A program made the position numbers and the translations under genes. The notes under the pieces were generated by a model, which worked only from the letters and a program-made list of their open reading frames with translations, had not been told where the DNA came from and ran no database searches. This document shows, in pieces, positions 40,097 to 48,978 of a stretch of DNA of 64,000 bases. How positions within the stretch are numbered: the stretch's first letter is position 1; every line of letters begins with the position of its first letter. The stretch comes from Candidatus Cohnella colombiensis (GTDB lineage Bacteria; Bacillota; Bacilli; Paenibacillales; Paenibacillaceae): positions 2,480,001 through 2,544,000 of the forward strand of contig CP119317.1 of NCBI GenBank assembly GCA_029203125.1. Reading direction: 5' to 3'.

Positions 40097-41041
40097 TTAT
40101 GCGTTATCGACGATTTGGATGACATTTCGAACAGATTGCGCAGACTTATCAAGAGCTGTTTTCTCTTCATCTGTAAGGTCAATCTCGATTACCTTCTCGA
40201 TTCCGTCACCACCGAGTACAGCAAGCACACCCATAAAGAGGTTATTGTAGCCATACTCTCCTTCAAGCAATGCAATTACAGGGAGAATACGTTTCTTGTC
40301 CTTCAAGATTGCTTCTGTCATCTGTACAAGGGAGGCAGCAGGCGCATAGTATGCACTACCGTTGCCGAGCAAGTTTACTATCTCTCCACCGCCAACGCGC
40401 GCACGTTGCACGATTGCATCAATGCGATCTTTCGGAAGCAACTTCTCAACTGGAATGCCACCAATTGAAGTGTAACGTACAAGTGGAACCATGTCATCAC
40501 CATGACCACCCATAACAACACCGCGTACATCTTCAACAGATACATTCAGTTCTTGTGCAAGGAACGTATTGTAACGCGCAGTATCAAGCACACCCGATTG
40601 ACCAATTACTCGATTTTTCGGGAATCCGAGCGCTTTGTTCGCTACATAAGTCATTGCATCAACTGGGTTAGAAAGAATAATTACATAAGCGTTGGGGCTA
40701 GTCGCTTTAACATTCTCACAAACAGATCTAACGATTCCAGCATTCGTGTTCACCAAATCATCACGGCTCATACCCGGCTTACGAGCAATCCCTGCAGTAA
40801 TAATAACAACATCCGAATTCGCCGAATCCTCATAATTCGCCGTACCCACAATATTCGAATCAATCCCTTGAACAGGTGTAGACTCCATCATATCAAGAGC
40901 CTTACCCTTCGTAGGATTTTCCAATTGCGGTATATCAAGCAATACAACATCTCCGAGTTCTTTCTGAGCAAGCATGAGGGCAGTAGTAGCCCCTGTAAAC
41001 CCAGCACCTACAACCGTAATTTTCGCACGTTTAATCGCCAC
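40097..41041 (-). CDS. mdh: malate dehydrogenase
   Basis: The 314 residues are of the LDH-like MDH type found in Bacillales. The NAD site is ITVVGAGFTGATTALMLAQ, the Asp that selects NAD is in VVLLDIP, and catalytic residues occur in GQSGVLDTARYNTFLA (Arg/Asp) and VMGGHGDDMVPLVRY (His). It oxidises malate to oxaloacetate in the TCA cycle. GGAGG precedes the ATG by about 8 nt. It is separated from icd by a 450-bp repeat-rich gap, unlike the tight citZ-icd-mdh operon of B. subtilis. Confidence 0.96.
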   Translation of the reverse strand: MAIKRAKITVVGAGFTGATTALMLAQKELGDVVLLDIPQLENPTKGKALDMMESTPVQGIDSNIVGTANYEDSANSDVVIITAGIARKPGMSRDDLVNTNAGIVRSVCENVKATSPNAYVIILSNPVDAMTYVANKALGFPKNRVIGQSGVLDTARYNTFLAQELNVSVEDVRGVVMGGHGDDMVPLVRYTSIGGIPVEKLLPKDRIDAIVQRARVGGGEIVNLLGNGSAYYAPAASLVQMTEAILKDKKRILPVIALLEGEYGYNNLFMGVLAVLGGDGIEKVIEIDLTDEEKTALDKSAQSVRNVIQIVDNA

Positions 41042-41074
41042 TGTTAAACTCCTCCTTATAAGGTTTTAACTAAT

Positions 41075-41300
41075 CCGCTGATAAGCGAAGCGACATCAGT
41101 CCCGCCACTCAGTAGGCGGTAAGTTTTCCTCGTTGATGGGCGCGAAGCCACATCAACCCCGCCACGCAGTAGGCGACAAACTCTCTTGACCTTGAGTTGA
41201 TGGGCGCGAAGCCACATCAACCCCGCCACTCAGTAGGCGGTAAGCTTTTCCCGTTGATGCGCGAAGCCACATCAACCCCCGCCACGTAGGCGGAACAGCG
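41075..41300. repeat. four copies of a double-hairpin repeat between icd and mdh
   Basis: Each copy holds two small stems: GTTGATG...CATCAAC around GGCGCGAAGCCA, then CCGCC-actcagta-GGCGG. The CCCGCCA landmark falls at 41101, 41158, 41222 and 41278 (spacing 57, 64, 56). Changes in one arm are partly matched in the other (copy one has CTGAT/ATCAG), which points to selection on RNA or DNA folding. Confidence 0.88.
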
Positions 41301-41310
41301 CAAAAAGCTT

Positions 41311-41359
41311 TCTTTCCGACAACAGGCCCCACTAAGGGGGCCTGTCGATGTCGGAAAGA
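41311..41359. other. long stem-loop between icd and mdh
   Basis: TCTTTCCGACA pairs with TGTCGGAAAGA, and inside it ACAGGCCCC pairs with GGGGCCTGT, with a small bulge. Further GC-rich stems follow at about 41431-41485 (CCAGAGGGC/GCCCTCTGG and CCCCCTTT/AAAGGGGG). None has a T tract, so they look like RNA-stability or repeat elements rather than terminators. They fill the icd-mdh gap. Confidence 0.8.
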
Positions 41360-41494
41360 ATGCGAATCCCACCACGAGCCCCTCTAACCTTCCACTTCAG
41401 TAACTCCATCCACTAAAGCGGCGGCGGGTGTCCAGAGGGCAGCAGGCCCTCTGGAATCCCCCTTTGGACAAAGGGGGACTTAGGGGGATTCGAC

Positions 41495-42787
41495 TCACAT
41501 ATTAGAAATAATCTGATCAGCAAACGCCGAGCATTTAACTTCAGTCGCGCCTTCCATCAAACGAGCAAAGTCGTAAGTGACGATCTTGCTGTTGATTGAA
41601 GCTTCCAAGCCTTTGTAAATCATGTCAGCCGCTTCAAGCCATCCAAGATGCTCAAGCATCATAACACCAGACAAAATAACGGAACCTGGGTTTACTACGT
41701 CTTTGTCTGCATATTTTGGAGCTGTACCATGTGTTGCCTCGAAAATTGCATGACCAGTCAAATAGTTGATGTTAGCTCCTGGAGCGATACCAATTCCGCC
41801 GACTTGCGCAGCAAGTGCATCGGACAGATAGTCACCATTCAGGTTTAGCGTTGCAATAACATCAAAGTCAGTTGGACGCGTCAACACTTGTTGCAACGCG
41901 ATATCTGCGATTGCATCTTTGATCAAGATTTTACCTGCGTCAAGCGCTGCTTTTTGCGAAGCGTTAGCTGCTTCTTCACCTTGAGCTTCTTTCACACGAT
42001 CATATTCAGACCAAGTATATACTTTATCGCCGAATTCTTGTTCAGCAACTTCATAACCCCAGTTTTTGAACGCACCTTCAGTGAACTTCATAATGTTACC
42101 TTTGTGTACGAGCGTAACCGACTTGCGACCATGCTTGATTGCATATTCAATCGCTGCACGAACGAGACGCTTAGAGCCGTCTGCGGAAACAGGCTTTATC
42201 CCGATCCCCGAAGTTTCAGGGAAACGAATTTTGTTAACACCCATTTCATTTTTCAGGAATTCAAGCACTTTCTTCACTTGCTCTGTACCTTCTTGATACT
42301 CGATACCTGCATAGATATCTTCTGTATTTTCACGGAAAATAACCATATCTACCAGTTCAGGACGCTTCACTGGGGAAGGTACACCGTCAAAATAACGAAC
42401 AGGACGCAAGCAAACATAAAGATCGAGCTCTTGACGAAGCGCAACGTTCAGGGAACGGATACCGCCACCGATTGGAGTCGTCAATGGACCTTTAATTGCA
42501 ATAATCATTTCACGAATTGCAGTCAGTGTATCTGCTGGCAGCCACTCGCCGTAAGTATTAAATGCCTTCTCGCCGGCAAATACTTCATACCAAGCGATTT
42601 GTTTTTCTCCGTTATATGCTTTCTCAACTGCAGCATCTAGTACGCGCTTGGATGCTTTCCAGATGTCACGACCAGTGCCGTCGCCTTCGATGAAAGGAAT
42701 GATTGGGTTATTAGGAACGTTCAACACACCGTTCGTAACTGTAATACGTTCTCCAGATGTAGGTAGTTCAAATTTTTCGAGTTGCAT
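41495..42787 (-). CDS. icd: isocitrate dehydrogenase (NADP+)
   Basis: The protein has 430 residues from the ATG at 42787 (AAGGAGG 9 nt upstream); a longer reading to 42832 lies in the leader. Substrate-site residues are in GGIRSLNVALRQELDLYVCLRPVRYF, metal Asp residues in NLNGDYLSDALAAQVGG, and the C-terminal region ATHGTAPKYADKDVVNPG. The Ser in RSLNVALRQ is the phosphorylation-type position. It converts isocitrate to 2-oxoglutarate and NADPH. It follows citZ by about 96 nt. Confidence 0.96.
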   Translation of the reverse strand: MQLEKFELPTSGERITVTNGVLNVPNNPIIPFIEGDGTGRDIWKASKRVLDAAVEKAYNGEKQIAWYEVFAGEKAFNTYGEWLPADTLTAIREMIIAIKGPLTTPIGGGIRSLNVALRQELDLYVCLRPVRYFDGVPSPVKRPELVDMVIFRENTEDIYAGIEYQEGTEQVKKVLEFLKNEMGVNKIRFPETSGIGIKPVSADGSKRLVRAAIEYAIKHGRKSVTLVHKGNIMKFTEGAFKNWGYEVAEQEFGDKVYTWSEYDRVKEAQGEEAANASQKAALDAGKILIKDAIADIALQQVLTRPTDFDVIATLNLNGDYLSDALAAQVGGIGIAPGANINYLTGHAIFEATHGTAPKYADKDVVNPGSVILSGVMMLEHLGWLEAADMIYKGLEASINSKIVTYDFARLMEGATEVKCSAFADQIISNM

Positions 42788-42816
42788 GTTTTTTATCCTC
42801 CTTAGATTTCGTAAGA

Positions 42817-42867
42817 AACCGGCGTTCCGCACTTCTACAGTAAAACGCAGAAGGTGGTTCGCCGGTT
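42817..42867 (-). other. stem-loop in the citZ-icd gap
   Basis: AACCGGCG pairs with CGCCGGTT at the base and CTTCT with AGAAG further in. No T tract follows. It lies 16 nt after the citZ stop and just before the icd ribosome site, so it may be an mRNA-processing or attenuation element. Confidence 0.6.
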
Positions 42868-42883
42868 AATAACTGTGATTAGA

Positions 42884-43999
42884 TTAACCGCGTTGTGCAA
42901 TCGGCACGTAGTGTACACCGACTGGACCTACATATTCTGCACGTGGACGAATCAAGCGATTATCCTCGAATTGCTCCAAAATGTGGGCAGTCCAACCAGA
43001 TACACGGCTGATTGCAAAGATTGGTGTGAACAAGTCGCGTGGAATGCCCAGCATCGTATAGCAGGAAGCGGAGTAGAAGTCTACGTTCGGCTTCAGACCC
43101 TTCTGCCCTGTTACGAGTGACTCGATTTGTACAGACATCTCATACAGTCTAGTATCGCCATTCAGCTCACCTAGTTGTAGCGACATCTGCATCAAGTGCT
43201 TCGCGCGCGGGTCACCGTTCTTATAAACACGATGACCGAAGCCCATAACTTTTTCTTTGTTATTCAATTTATTTTGAATGTATGGCTCCACATTATCCAA
43301 CGTACCGATATCATCTAACATAACCATAACTGCTTCATTCGCCCCACCGTGCAAGGGTCCCTTCAGAGCACCGATTGCTGACGTAACTCCAGAATAAATA
43401 TCTGATAAAGTTGCAACCGTAACGCGTGCTGCGAACGTTGAAGCATTAAGCTCATGGTCAGCATGTAGCACAAGCGCCTTATTCATTGCTTCTACTGCAA
43501 TTTGATCCGGCTCTTCACCTGTCAGCATGTACAAGAAATTATGTGCAATGCTTACGCCGTGCTTAGGAGCGATCGGTTCCTTGCCTTCGCGAATACGCGC
43601 ATAAGCAGCAACAATTGTCGGAAGTTGAGCTTGTAGCTTAATCGCTTTCAAAATATTCGCTTCACGGTTCATTTCGTTCGCATCTTGATCGAATATCCCT
43701 AATGTAGATACCGCAGAGCGAAGCGCAGCCATCGAATTGCTATCATGCGGGTATAAGCGCAAAGTTGCGATGACTTCAGCTGGAACTGCTGCATGATCTC
43801 CAAGTTGCTTCAAAAGCTCGTCCAATTGCTTCTCTGTCGGAAGACTTCCATGCCAGAGCAAATACGCAACTTCTTCGAAGCTTGCTTGCTGTGCAAGCTC
43901 ATCAATATTGATTCCACGATAAGTTAATACACCATCGATAATCGAACTGATCGAAGATGCTGCTGCAACAATTCCTTCAAGTCCTTTCGTTGCCGTCAT
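42884..43999 (-). CDS. citZ: citrate synthase
   Basis: The protein has 371 residues from the ATG at 43999, best placed for the AAGGAG site (8 nt); an ATG at 44005 is too close. It is of the short Gram-positive type. Catalytic His and Asp regions are LHADHELNASTFAAR, GPLHGGANEAV and MGFGHRVYKNGDPRA, with Asp in KPNVDFYSA. It condenses acetyl-CoA and oxaloacetate. It is the first gene of the citZ-icd(-mdh) group. Confidence 0.96.
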   Translation of the reverse strand: MTATKGLEGIVAAASSISSIIDGVLTYRGINIDELAQQASFEEVAYLLWHGSLPTEKQLDELLKQLGDHAAVPAEVIATLRLYPHDSNSMAALRSAVSTLGIFDQDANEMNREANILKAIKLQAQLPTIVAAYARIREGKEPIAPKHGVSIAHNFLYMLTGEEPDQIAVEAMNKALVLHADHELNASTFAARVTVATLSDIYSGVTSAIGALKGPLHGGANEAVMVMLDDIGTLDNVEPYIQNKLNNKEKVMGFGHRVYKNGDPRAKHLMQMSLQLGELNGDTRLYEMSVQIESLVTGQKGLKPNVDFYSASCYTMLGIPRDLFTPIFAISRVSGWTAHILEQFEDNRLIRPRAEYVGPVGVHYVPIAQRG

Positions 44000-44187
44000 A
44001 TCCATCTCTCCTTTTTACAAAAAGTTGCAAGTCAATCGAAGCGATCAAATGTTCGTCGATTAACCGATAAATACGTCTATGCGCGAGAAAAAGCGAGACT
44101 TAACGAATAACAATAAGCAAAATATGAAATACACCAATATTTTAGCCCTTTTTTAATGATAATCGATTTCAGAGGCGAATGGAACCT

Positions 44188-44193
44188 ATTGTA
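44188..44193 (-). promoter_or_regulatory. extended -10 promoter candidate for citZ
   Basis: On the minus strand TGTTACAAT is an extended -10 element (TGn before TACAAT). It would give a leader of about 180 nt before citZ. No good -35 is visible. A Fur-like stretch lies just downstream at 44152-44170. Confidence 0.45.
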
Positions 44194-44291
44194 ACATAAA
44201 AATGTCTTATCACGATCATAAAGGTTCTTTTGTGAAATCGATAGTAGTGATACAATAATTCGAAACTCGTAGTGTTGTTGGAGGCCGACTA

Positions 44292-45827
44292 ATGATGATC
44301 AATGAATTCACAGGAATTATAGATATCGGCTCGAACACCGTTCGCCTTGCAGTATATCAATTAACTGAAAATGGCGCTTACCGGGTCATCGATCAAGGGC
44401 GCTGGTCCGCACGTCTCAGTCAGAGAATGACTACTGACGGTCTACTCCCAGATGACGCTGTGAACGAATTAATCGAGGTGCTACGTCACTATCAGCGCAT
44501 CTGTCAGATGCATGGTGCGGTCCACATTCGTGCCGTTGCAACCGCTGCGTTGAGACAAGCAGTCAACCAAATCGAAATCATGAAACGCATATATAGTGAA
44601 ACAGGGCTAACCATCGAAATCTTGTCTGGTGAAGATGAAGCGCGAATAGGTAGTCATGCTATGTTATGTACGATGCCTATCTCCGACGGATTCGTCGTTG
44701 ATATAGGTGGTGGAAGTACTGAAGTAAGTCTATTGATCGATCGAAAGGTCATTGCCGCTATATCCATTCCGATCGGATGCGTAAATACCGCTTCACGATT
44801 TGGCTTAAATGGGACAGCAGTATCGTCTGCGATACTTTCTGAGATCAAGTTAACTATTCAGCACGTCATCAGCAACGAAAAGTGGATGATTACGCATCCT
44901 AAGCTCCCATTAGTCGGATTAGGCGGTACCGTTCGCGCACTTGCAAAACTAGAGCAATTAAAGACGGGATATCCGTATTCACAGATACACGGCTATGAGC
45001 TAAGTGCTGACGCATTGTCAGATACCTTAATAGAACTTGCCGCAATGCCCGCTAACAAACGCAAAAAACATCCTGGTTTATCAAAAGATCGAAGCGATGT
45101 CATCGTACCCGGATTAGCGATACTGCTAGCAATTACAGAGCTTGTTGATGCATCTCATATCACTGTTTGTGGTGTAGGTATAAGAGACGGGTTATTTTTA
45201 GAAACTTGCTTACCTCAGTATCAGCCGCAATCAACCAAAGCAGTTCTCGAAGAAAGCATTCGCAATTTAATTGCGTTATATCCAACCGCACCTGAAAGTC
45301 ATCTTGCACAAGTTCAGAAGCTATCGCTGTCATTGTACGATCGACTTTCATCCTTACACCGACTCCCTTCCTACTCACGTAGGTTGCTAGACACAGCTTC
45401 GCGCTTATTTCGTCTAGGAGCAGTAATCGATTTCAACGACAGTGATAAACATACGTTCTATATGCTGCTAAACACGCATTGGAACGGGCTCTCCCATCGT
45501 GAGATTATTTTGACAGCTGCGGTAGCTTCTTACTCGGGCAACGGTCAATTGAAACGCAATTTAGCACCGTATCGCGCCCTTCTGAGCGAAGGGGATTCTG
45601 AGCTAGCGGCAAAGTTAGGTGTTCTCCTCCAATTTGCAGCCTCCCTTGACCGCAGTGAAGCGCAAGCGATTCATGCGATTGAGCTGATCATCATTGGCAG
45701 CAAGCTGCATTTGATCGCACATGCAAGTCATCCGCTACCCGTGGAGCAGATGGAAGCCGAGAACATGAGCAAGGAATTCAAAAAAGCTTGGGGGCTAACC
45801 CCCAAGCTTGAAGTGACCACTCATTAA
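44292..45827 (+). CDS. ppx: exopolyphosphatase, Ppx/GppA family
   Basis: The protein has 511 residues with GGAGG 8 nt before the ATG. The sugar-kinase/actin-like ATPase fold has FTGIIDIGSNTVRLAVYQ, GEDEARIG, VVDIGGGSTEVSLL and VGLGGTVRALAKLE. The C-terminal ~200 residues form the helical HD-like part. It releases phosphate from polyphosphate ends, or hydrolyses pppGpp. It is convergent with ppk and the stops overlap by 4 nt. Its last codons carry the ppk terminator hairpin. Confidence 0.93.
   Translation: MMINEFTGIIDIGSNTVRLAVYQLTENGAYRVIDQGRWSARLSQRMTTDGLLPDDAVNELIEVLRHYQRICQMHGAVHIRAVATAALRQAVNQIEIMKRIYSETGLTIEILSGEDEARIGSHAMLCTMPISDGFVVDIGGGSTEVSLLIDRKVIAAISIPIGCVNTASRFGLNGTAVSSAILSEIKLTIQHVISNEKWMITHPKLPLVGLGGTVRALAKLEQLKTGYPYSQIHGYELSADALSDTLIELAAMPANKRKKHPGLSKDRSDVIVPGLAILLAITELVDASHITVCGVGIRDGLFLETCLPQYQPQSTKAVLEESIRNLIALYPTAPESHLAQVQKLSLSLYDRLSSLHRLPSYSRRLLDTASRLFRLGAVIDFNDSDKHTFYMLLNTHWNGLSHREIILTAAVASYSGNGQLKRNLAPYRALLSEGDSELAAKLGVLLQFAASLDRSEAQAIHAIELIIIGSKLHLIAHASHPLPVEQMEAENMSKEFKKAWGLTPKLEVTTH
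45780..45809 (-). terminator. ppk terminator, embedded in the 3' coding end of ppx
   Basis: AAGCTTGGGGG-CTAA-CCCCCAAGCTT is a perfect 11-bp stem. Read on the minus strand it is followed by TTTTTT and lies 15 nt after the ppk stop. On the plus strand it codes ppx residues AWGLTPKL. Confidence 0.92.
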
Positions 45828-47899
45828 TTGCTCGTTAATTTCCAGAGATCTATATCAGCAAGAGCAAATTGGCTTCTTAGAGGTGCATCCTCATTCGTTA
45901 CGCGAATGTATGCGCCTCTAGGATGCAGTTCTCTCGCTTTGACATTATCTCGAATATTGATATTCAGTAAATTCAATAAATTTTTGCGAAGCTGAATATC
46001 ATTTACTGGACAGAGCAGCTCCACGCGTCGATTTAAGTTCCGCGTCATCCAGTCAGCACTTGAGATATATACCTCATCCGTCCCACCTGCGGCTACTGCA
46101 ATAATTCTCGCATGCTCAAGATAACGGTCAACGATGCTTATGACGCGAATATTTTCACTTAGCTCTGGCACTCCAGGTCGGAGACAGCATACACCCCTTA
46201 CGATTAATTCAATCTTCACCCCAGCCTGAGAAGCTTCATATAGCTTATCAATCATCGATTTGTTCGACAGCGAGTTCATCTTCGCAATGATTTGTGCAGG
46301 TAGACCCTTCCTCGCATTTGCTATCTCACGATCAATCAAGTCGAAAAGCATCGGCTTTAATCCAACCGGAGCAACGGCGAACATTCGCCAATCATGTGGG
46401 GTCGAGTAGCCTGTCATCTCATTAAACAAGGCAGACGCGTCGGCGCCAATATCAGGATCGCACGTAAAAATTCCCACATCCGTGTAGAGGCGAGCGGTAT
46501 TCTCATTGTAATTCCCTGTGCCCACATGAACATAACGTCGCAGCGAACCTGACTCACGACGGACGACGAGTGTAATTTTCGCATGTGTCTTTAATCCAAC
46601 TAATCCATACACAACGTGACAGCCCGCATTTTCCAACTGGCGCGCCCACGCGATATTGCGTTCTTCATCGAATCTCGCTTTAAGTTCAACGACGACCGTC
46701 ACTTGCTTTCCTGACTCTGCGGCCCCCGTAAGCGCACGGATTAATACTGAATTTGCATTTACACGATACATTGTCATTTTTATTGCTAATACATCAGGGT
46801 CTGATGCTGCCTCGGTAATAAAATCATTCACAACTTCGAACGATTCATACGGATGATAGACGAGTACGTCTTTTTCCCGCACTACCGATAACATATCATC
46901 AGCTTCTTCAAATTCTTGCGGATAAACCGGCTCAATCTTGGGGTATCTCAAGTGCTCAAAACCCGGCAGCGAATTTGCAAATCTCGATAAGAAAGTAAGA
47001 TCCAGCGGTCCATCGATCTCGACTAGATCATCGTCCTCTTGCATCTCAAGCTCTTCTTTCAACAATTCGAGCGCGTGCGGATGTATATTTTTCTCAACTT
47101 CCAGACGTACTGGTAATCCACGACGTCTCCGGCGCAGTTCCTTTTCGATTTCTTGCAGCAGGTCATCTGCACCCTCTTCATTCAGCGTCAAATCGGAATT
47201 ACGCGTCACTCGGAAAGCGTGAACAACCTCCAATGTATAACCACTAAACAGCAAGCTGATATGTTCTTTAATGATCTCTTCTAATAAGACATACGTCATT
47301 CTACGAACATTTTTGCGACCAGGTACTTGTACAGCACGAGGTAAAATCGAAGGCACTTGTACTATGGCACAAACACGTTTTTCTATCGCATCCTCTGCAA
47401 TACCTTCTGGTTGCAACACAACTGCCAGGTAGAGCTCCTTACTATGCACAAGCGGGAACGGGCGACTTACATCAACAGCCATTGGCGTGAGCACAGGGAA
47501 AATAATATCTAAAAAATAATCCTTCATTAACTGCTTCTGCTCATCATTCAGATCGCGGAAACTCGATATGAGGACACCTTCCTTGGAAATCTGACGAAGT
47601 AGCTCTCGATACACCTTATACTGCTGACGTACGATACGCAACGTTCGCTTCGTTAGCCGTTTAATGAGACCTTGAGGAGTATATCCCGTAAAATCTGTAT
47701 TGGAATAGCCCACTTTGCGCTGTTCCTGCAATCCTGCAACCCGTACACTCACAAACTCATCCAAATTGCTCGACACGATGGATAGAAAAGAAAACCGTTC
47801 CAGTAGAGGCGTACTTACATCTTCTGCTTCTTCGAGCACACGACGATTGAACTCTACCCAGCTCAAATCACGATTGATGTACTTCTTCACACCTAACAT
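45824..47899 (-). CDS. ppk: polyphosphate kinase, PPK1 type
   Basis: The protein has 691 residues from the ATG at 47899 (GGGGGC 7 nt upstream); the ATG at 47917 has no ribosome site. The N domain begins INRDLSWVEFNRRVLEEA. The phospholipase-D-like catalytic domains contain KMTMYRVNANS, VVELKARFDEERNIAWAR, THAKITLVVRR, YVHVGTGNYNENTARLY (phospho-His region) and TDEVYISSADWMTRNLNRRVE. It builds polyphosphate from ATP. It is paired with ppx, giving a synthesis and breakdown pair close to the Pho genes. Confidence 0.96.
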   Translation of the reverse strand: MLGVKKYINRDLSWVEFNRRVLEEAEDVSTPLLERFSFLSIVSSNLDEFVSVRVAGLQEQRKVGYSNTDFTGYTPQGLIKRLTKRTLRIVRQQYKVYRELLRQISKEGVLISSFRDLNDEQKQLMKDYFLDIIFPVLTPMAVDVSRPFPLVHSKELYLAVVLQPEGIAEDAIEKRVCAIVQVPSILPRAVQVPGRKNVRRMTYVLLEEIIKEHISLLFSGYTLEVVHAFRVTRNSDLTLNEEGADDLLQEIEKELRRRRRGLPVRLEVEKNIHPHALELLKEELEMQEDDDLVEIDGPLDLTFLSRFANSLPGFEHLRYPKIEPVYPQEFEEADDMLSVVREKDVLVYHPYESFEVVNDFITEAASDPDVLAIKMTMYRVNANSVLIRALTGAAESGKQVTVVVELKARFDEERNIAWARQLENAGCHVVYGLVGLKTHAKITLVVRRESGSLRRYVHVGTGNYNENTARLYTDVGIFTCDPDIGADASALFNEMTGYSTPHDWRMFAVAPVGLKPMLFDLIDREIANARKGLPAQIIAKMNSLSNKSMIDKLYEASQAGVKIELIVRGVCCLRPGVPELSENIRVISIVDRYLEHARIIAVAAGGTDEVYISSADWMTRNLNRRVELLCPVNDIQLRKNLLNLLNINIRDNVKARELHPRGAYIRVTNEDAPLRSQFALADIDLWKLTSN

Positions 47900-48009
47900 C
47901 TTGCAGCCCCCAGTCATCGAAACAACACTTACACTTTACAACCCATATCTCTATATTATGTTTGTGAATTGTAAACCTGACGTTAACGAGGAATCAATTT
48001 TGTGTAAAA

Positions 48010-48429
48010 TCAGCCACGATGAATTCCAATCGATCCTCGTTTTAGGAGACGTTCAAGCCAACGATAGAGGAACATTCGGTACAGTGGACGAGTCAGTGGA
48101 AACAGCATCGTCAGACCGATCACATCGGAAATAAATCCAGGAATGATGAGCAATATACCACCCACCCATACGCAGAGCCCATCGAACAAAGCAAAGCCCG
48201 GAGGTTCCCCCTCGCGAATTTTACGTTTGACCTCCTGCCATACACGACGTCCTTCTATCCGTACTAACCAATATCCGAGGCATACACCTAACAAAAGCAA
48301 GCCTAACACAGACCAGCCACCTAACCAACGTCCCATCTCGATGATGCCCCAAAGCTCCAATGCAGGAAAAGCAATTACAAGTAGGAGTGGCAAGTTTTGT
48401 ATGAAACCCTTCTTCTTCACGCTGTTCAT
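48010..48429 (-). CDS. fxsA: FxsA-family membrane protein
   Basis: The protein has 139 residues from the ATG at 48429, which overlaps the thioesterase stop (ATGA). Membrane segments lie at about 12-30, 33-50 and 78-104. FxsA markers are VIAFPALELWGIIEMGRWLGG and GGILLIIPGFISDVIGLTMLFP. E. coli FxsA (YjeG-like, suppressor of F exclusion) relieves phage T7 exclusion when overproduced; the cellular role is unknown. Confidence 0.9.
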   Translation of the reverse strand: MNSVKKKGFIQNLPLLLVIAFPALELWGIIEMGRWLGGWSVLGLLLLGVCLGYWLVRIEGRRVWQEVKRKIREGEPPGFALFDGLCVWVGGILLIIPGFISDVIGLTMLFPLTRPLYRMFLYRWLERLLKRGSIGIHRG

Positions 48430-48893
48430 TCTAAATTCACCAACTCCTTCATTCGTGTAAACCATTCAGGAGCTTCGCGATCGAATCTAACTAGCTTCCA
48501 TTCTCGGTTTACCCACACATGCTTCGTTTCCCCACCTACTAAAAGCTGACCCGGCGGTTCTTCACCGATAAAGCGCTGGTTTCCATCCTCGGTCAAGTTT
48601 CCAAGTATGACTCTCGACTTAAATTTGACTCGAATTCCATTAAATTCTGCCATTTGCGTGCAAATGGTCACCCAATCATCATATCGTGCGGGTTGTTTGA
48701 AAGAGGCTTGTGCGTCCGTAACCGGTAGCAATAAACCCCGCAGTTCCATCTCTTTATAGTCTACGCCGGCATGACGAACCCATTCCGTTCGTCCGATCTC
48801 AAACCAGTTCAAATAGTTTGCATGGTAGACTACGCCCATTTGATCCGTCTCTTGATAGCGTACTCGAAGCGGATGTAAAAACCATAACCCCAT
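48426..48893 (-). CDS. acyl-CoA thioesterase, YbgC/4-HBT hot-dog family
   Basis: The protein has 155 residues with GGAGG 7 nt before the ATG. It is a hot-dog fold with the active-site region VRYQETDQMGVVYHANYLNWFE, where the Asp of TDxxG and the following YHANY are typical for YbgC/4-hydroxybenzoyl-CoA thioesterases. It hydrolyses short acyl- or aryl-CoA esters. It is coupled to fxsA and lies downstream of pyk on the same strand, with a hairpin between. Confidence 0.9.
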   Translation of the reverse strand: MGLWFLHPLRVRYQETDQMGVVYHANYLNWFEIGRTEWVRHAGVDYKEMELRGLLLPVTDAQASFKQPARYDDWVTICTQMAEFNGIRVKFKSRVILGNLTEDGNQRFIGEEPPGQLLVGGETKHVWVNREWKLVRFDREAPEWFTRMKELVNLE

Positions 48894-48928
48894 ACGCCGA
48901 CCTCCGTTGCTTCCATGGATACAGCAAA

Positions 48929-48947
48929 GACGGCACTGCGTGCCGTC
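48929..48947 (-). terminator. hairpin after pyk
   Basis: GACGGCAC and GTGCCGTC form a perfect 8-bp stem around a 3-nt loop, 31 nt after the pyk stop on the minus strand. Only TTT follows, so termination may be partial. Confidence 0.6.
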
Positions 48948-48978
48948 ATCGCCTTTAAACTATGATCATTACAAAACA

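Noticed and set aside
44230..44256. TTGTGA...TACAAT as a promoter for the exopolyphosphatase gene
   Set aside because: The spacer is only 15 nt and no better -35 is present, so it is below the level I would annotate.
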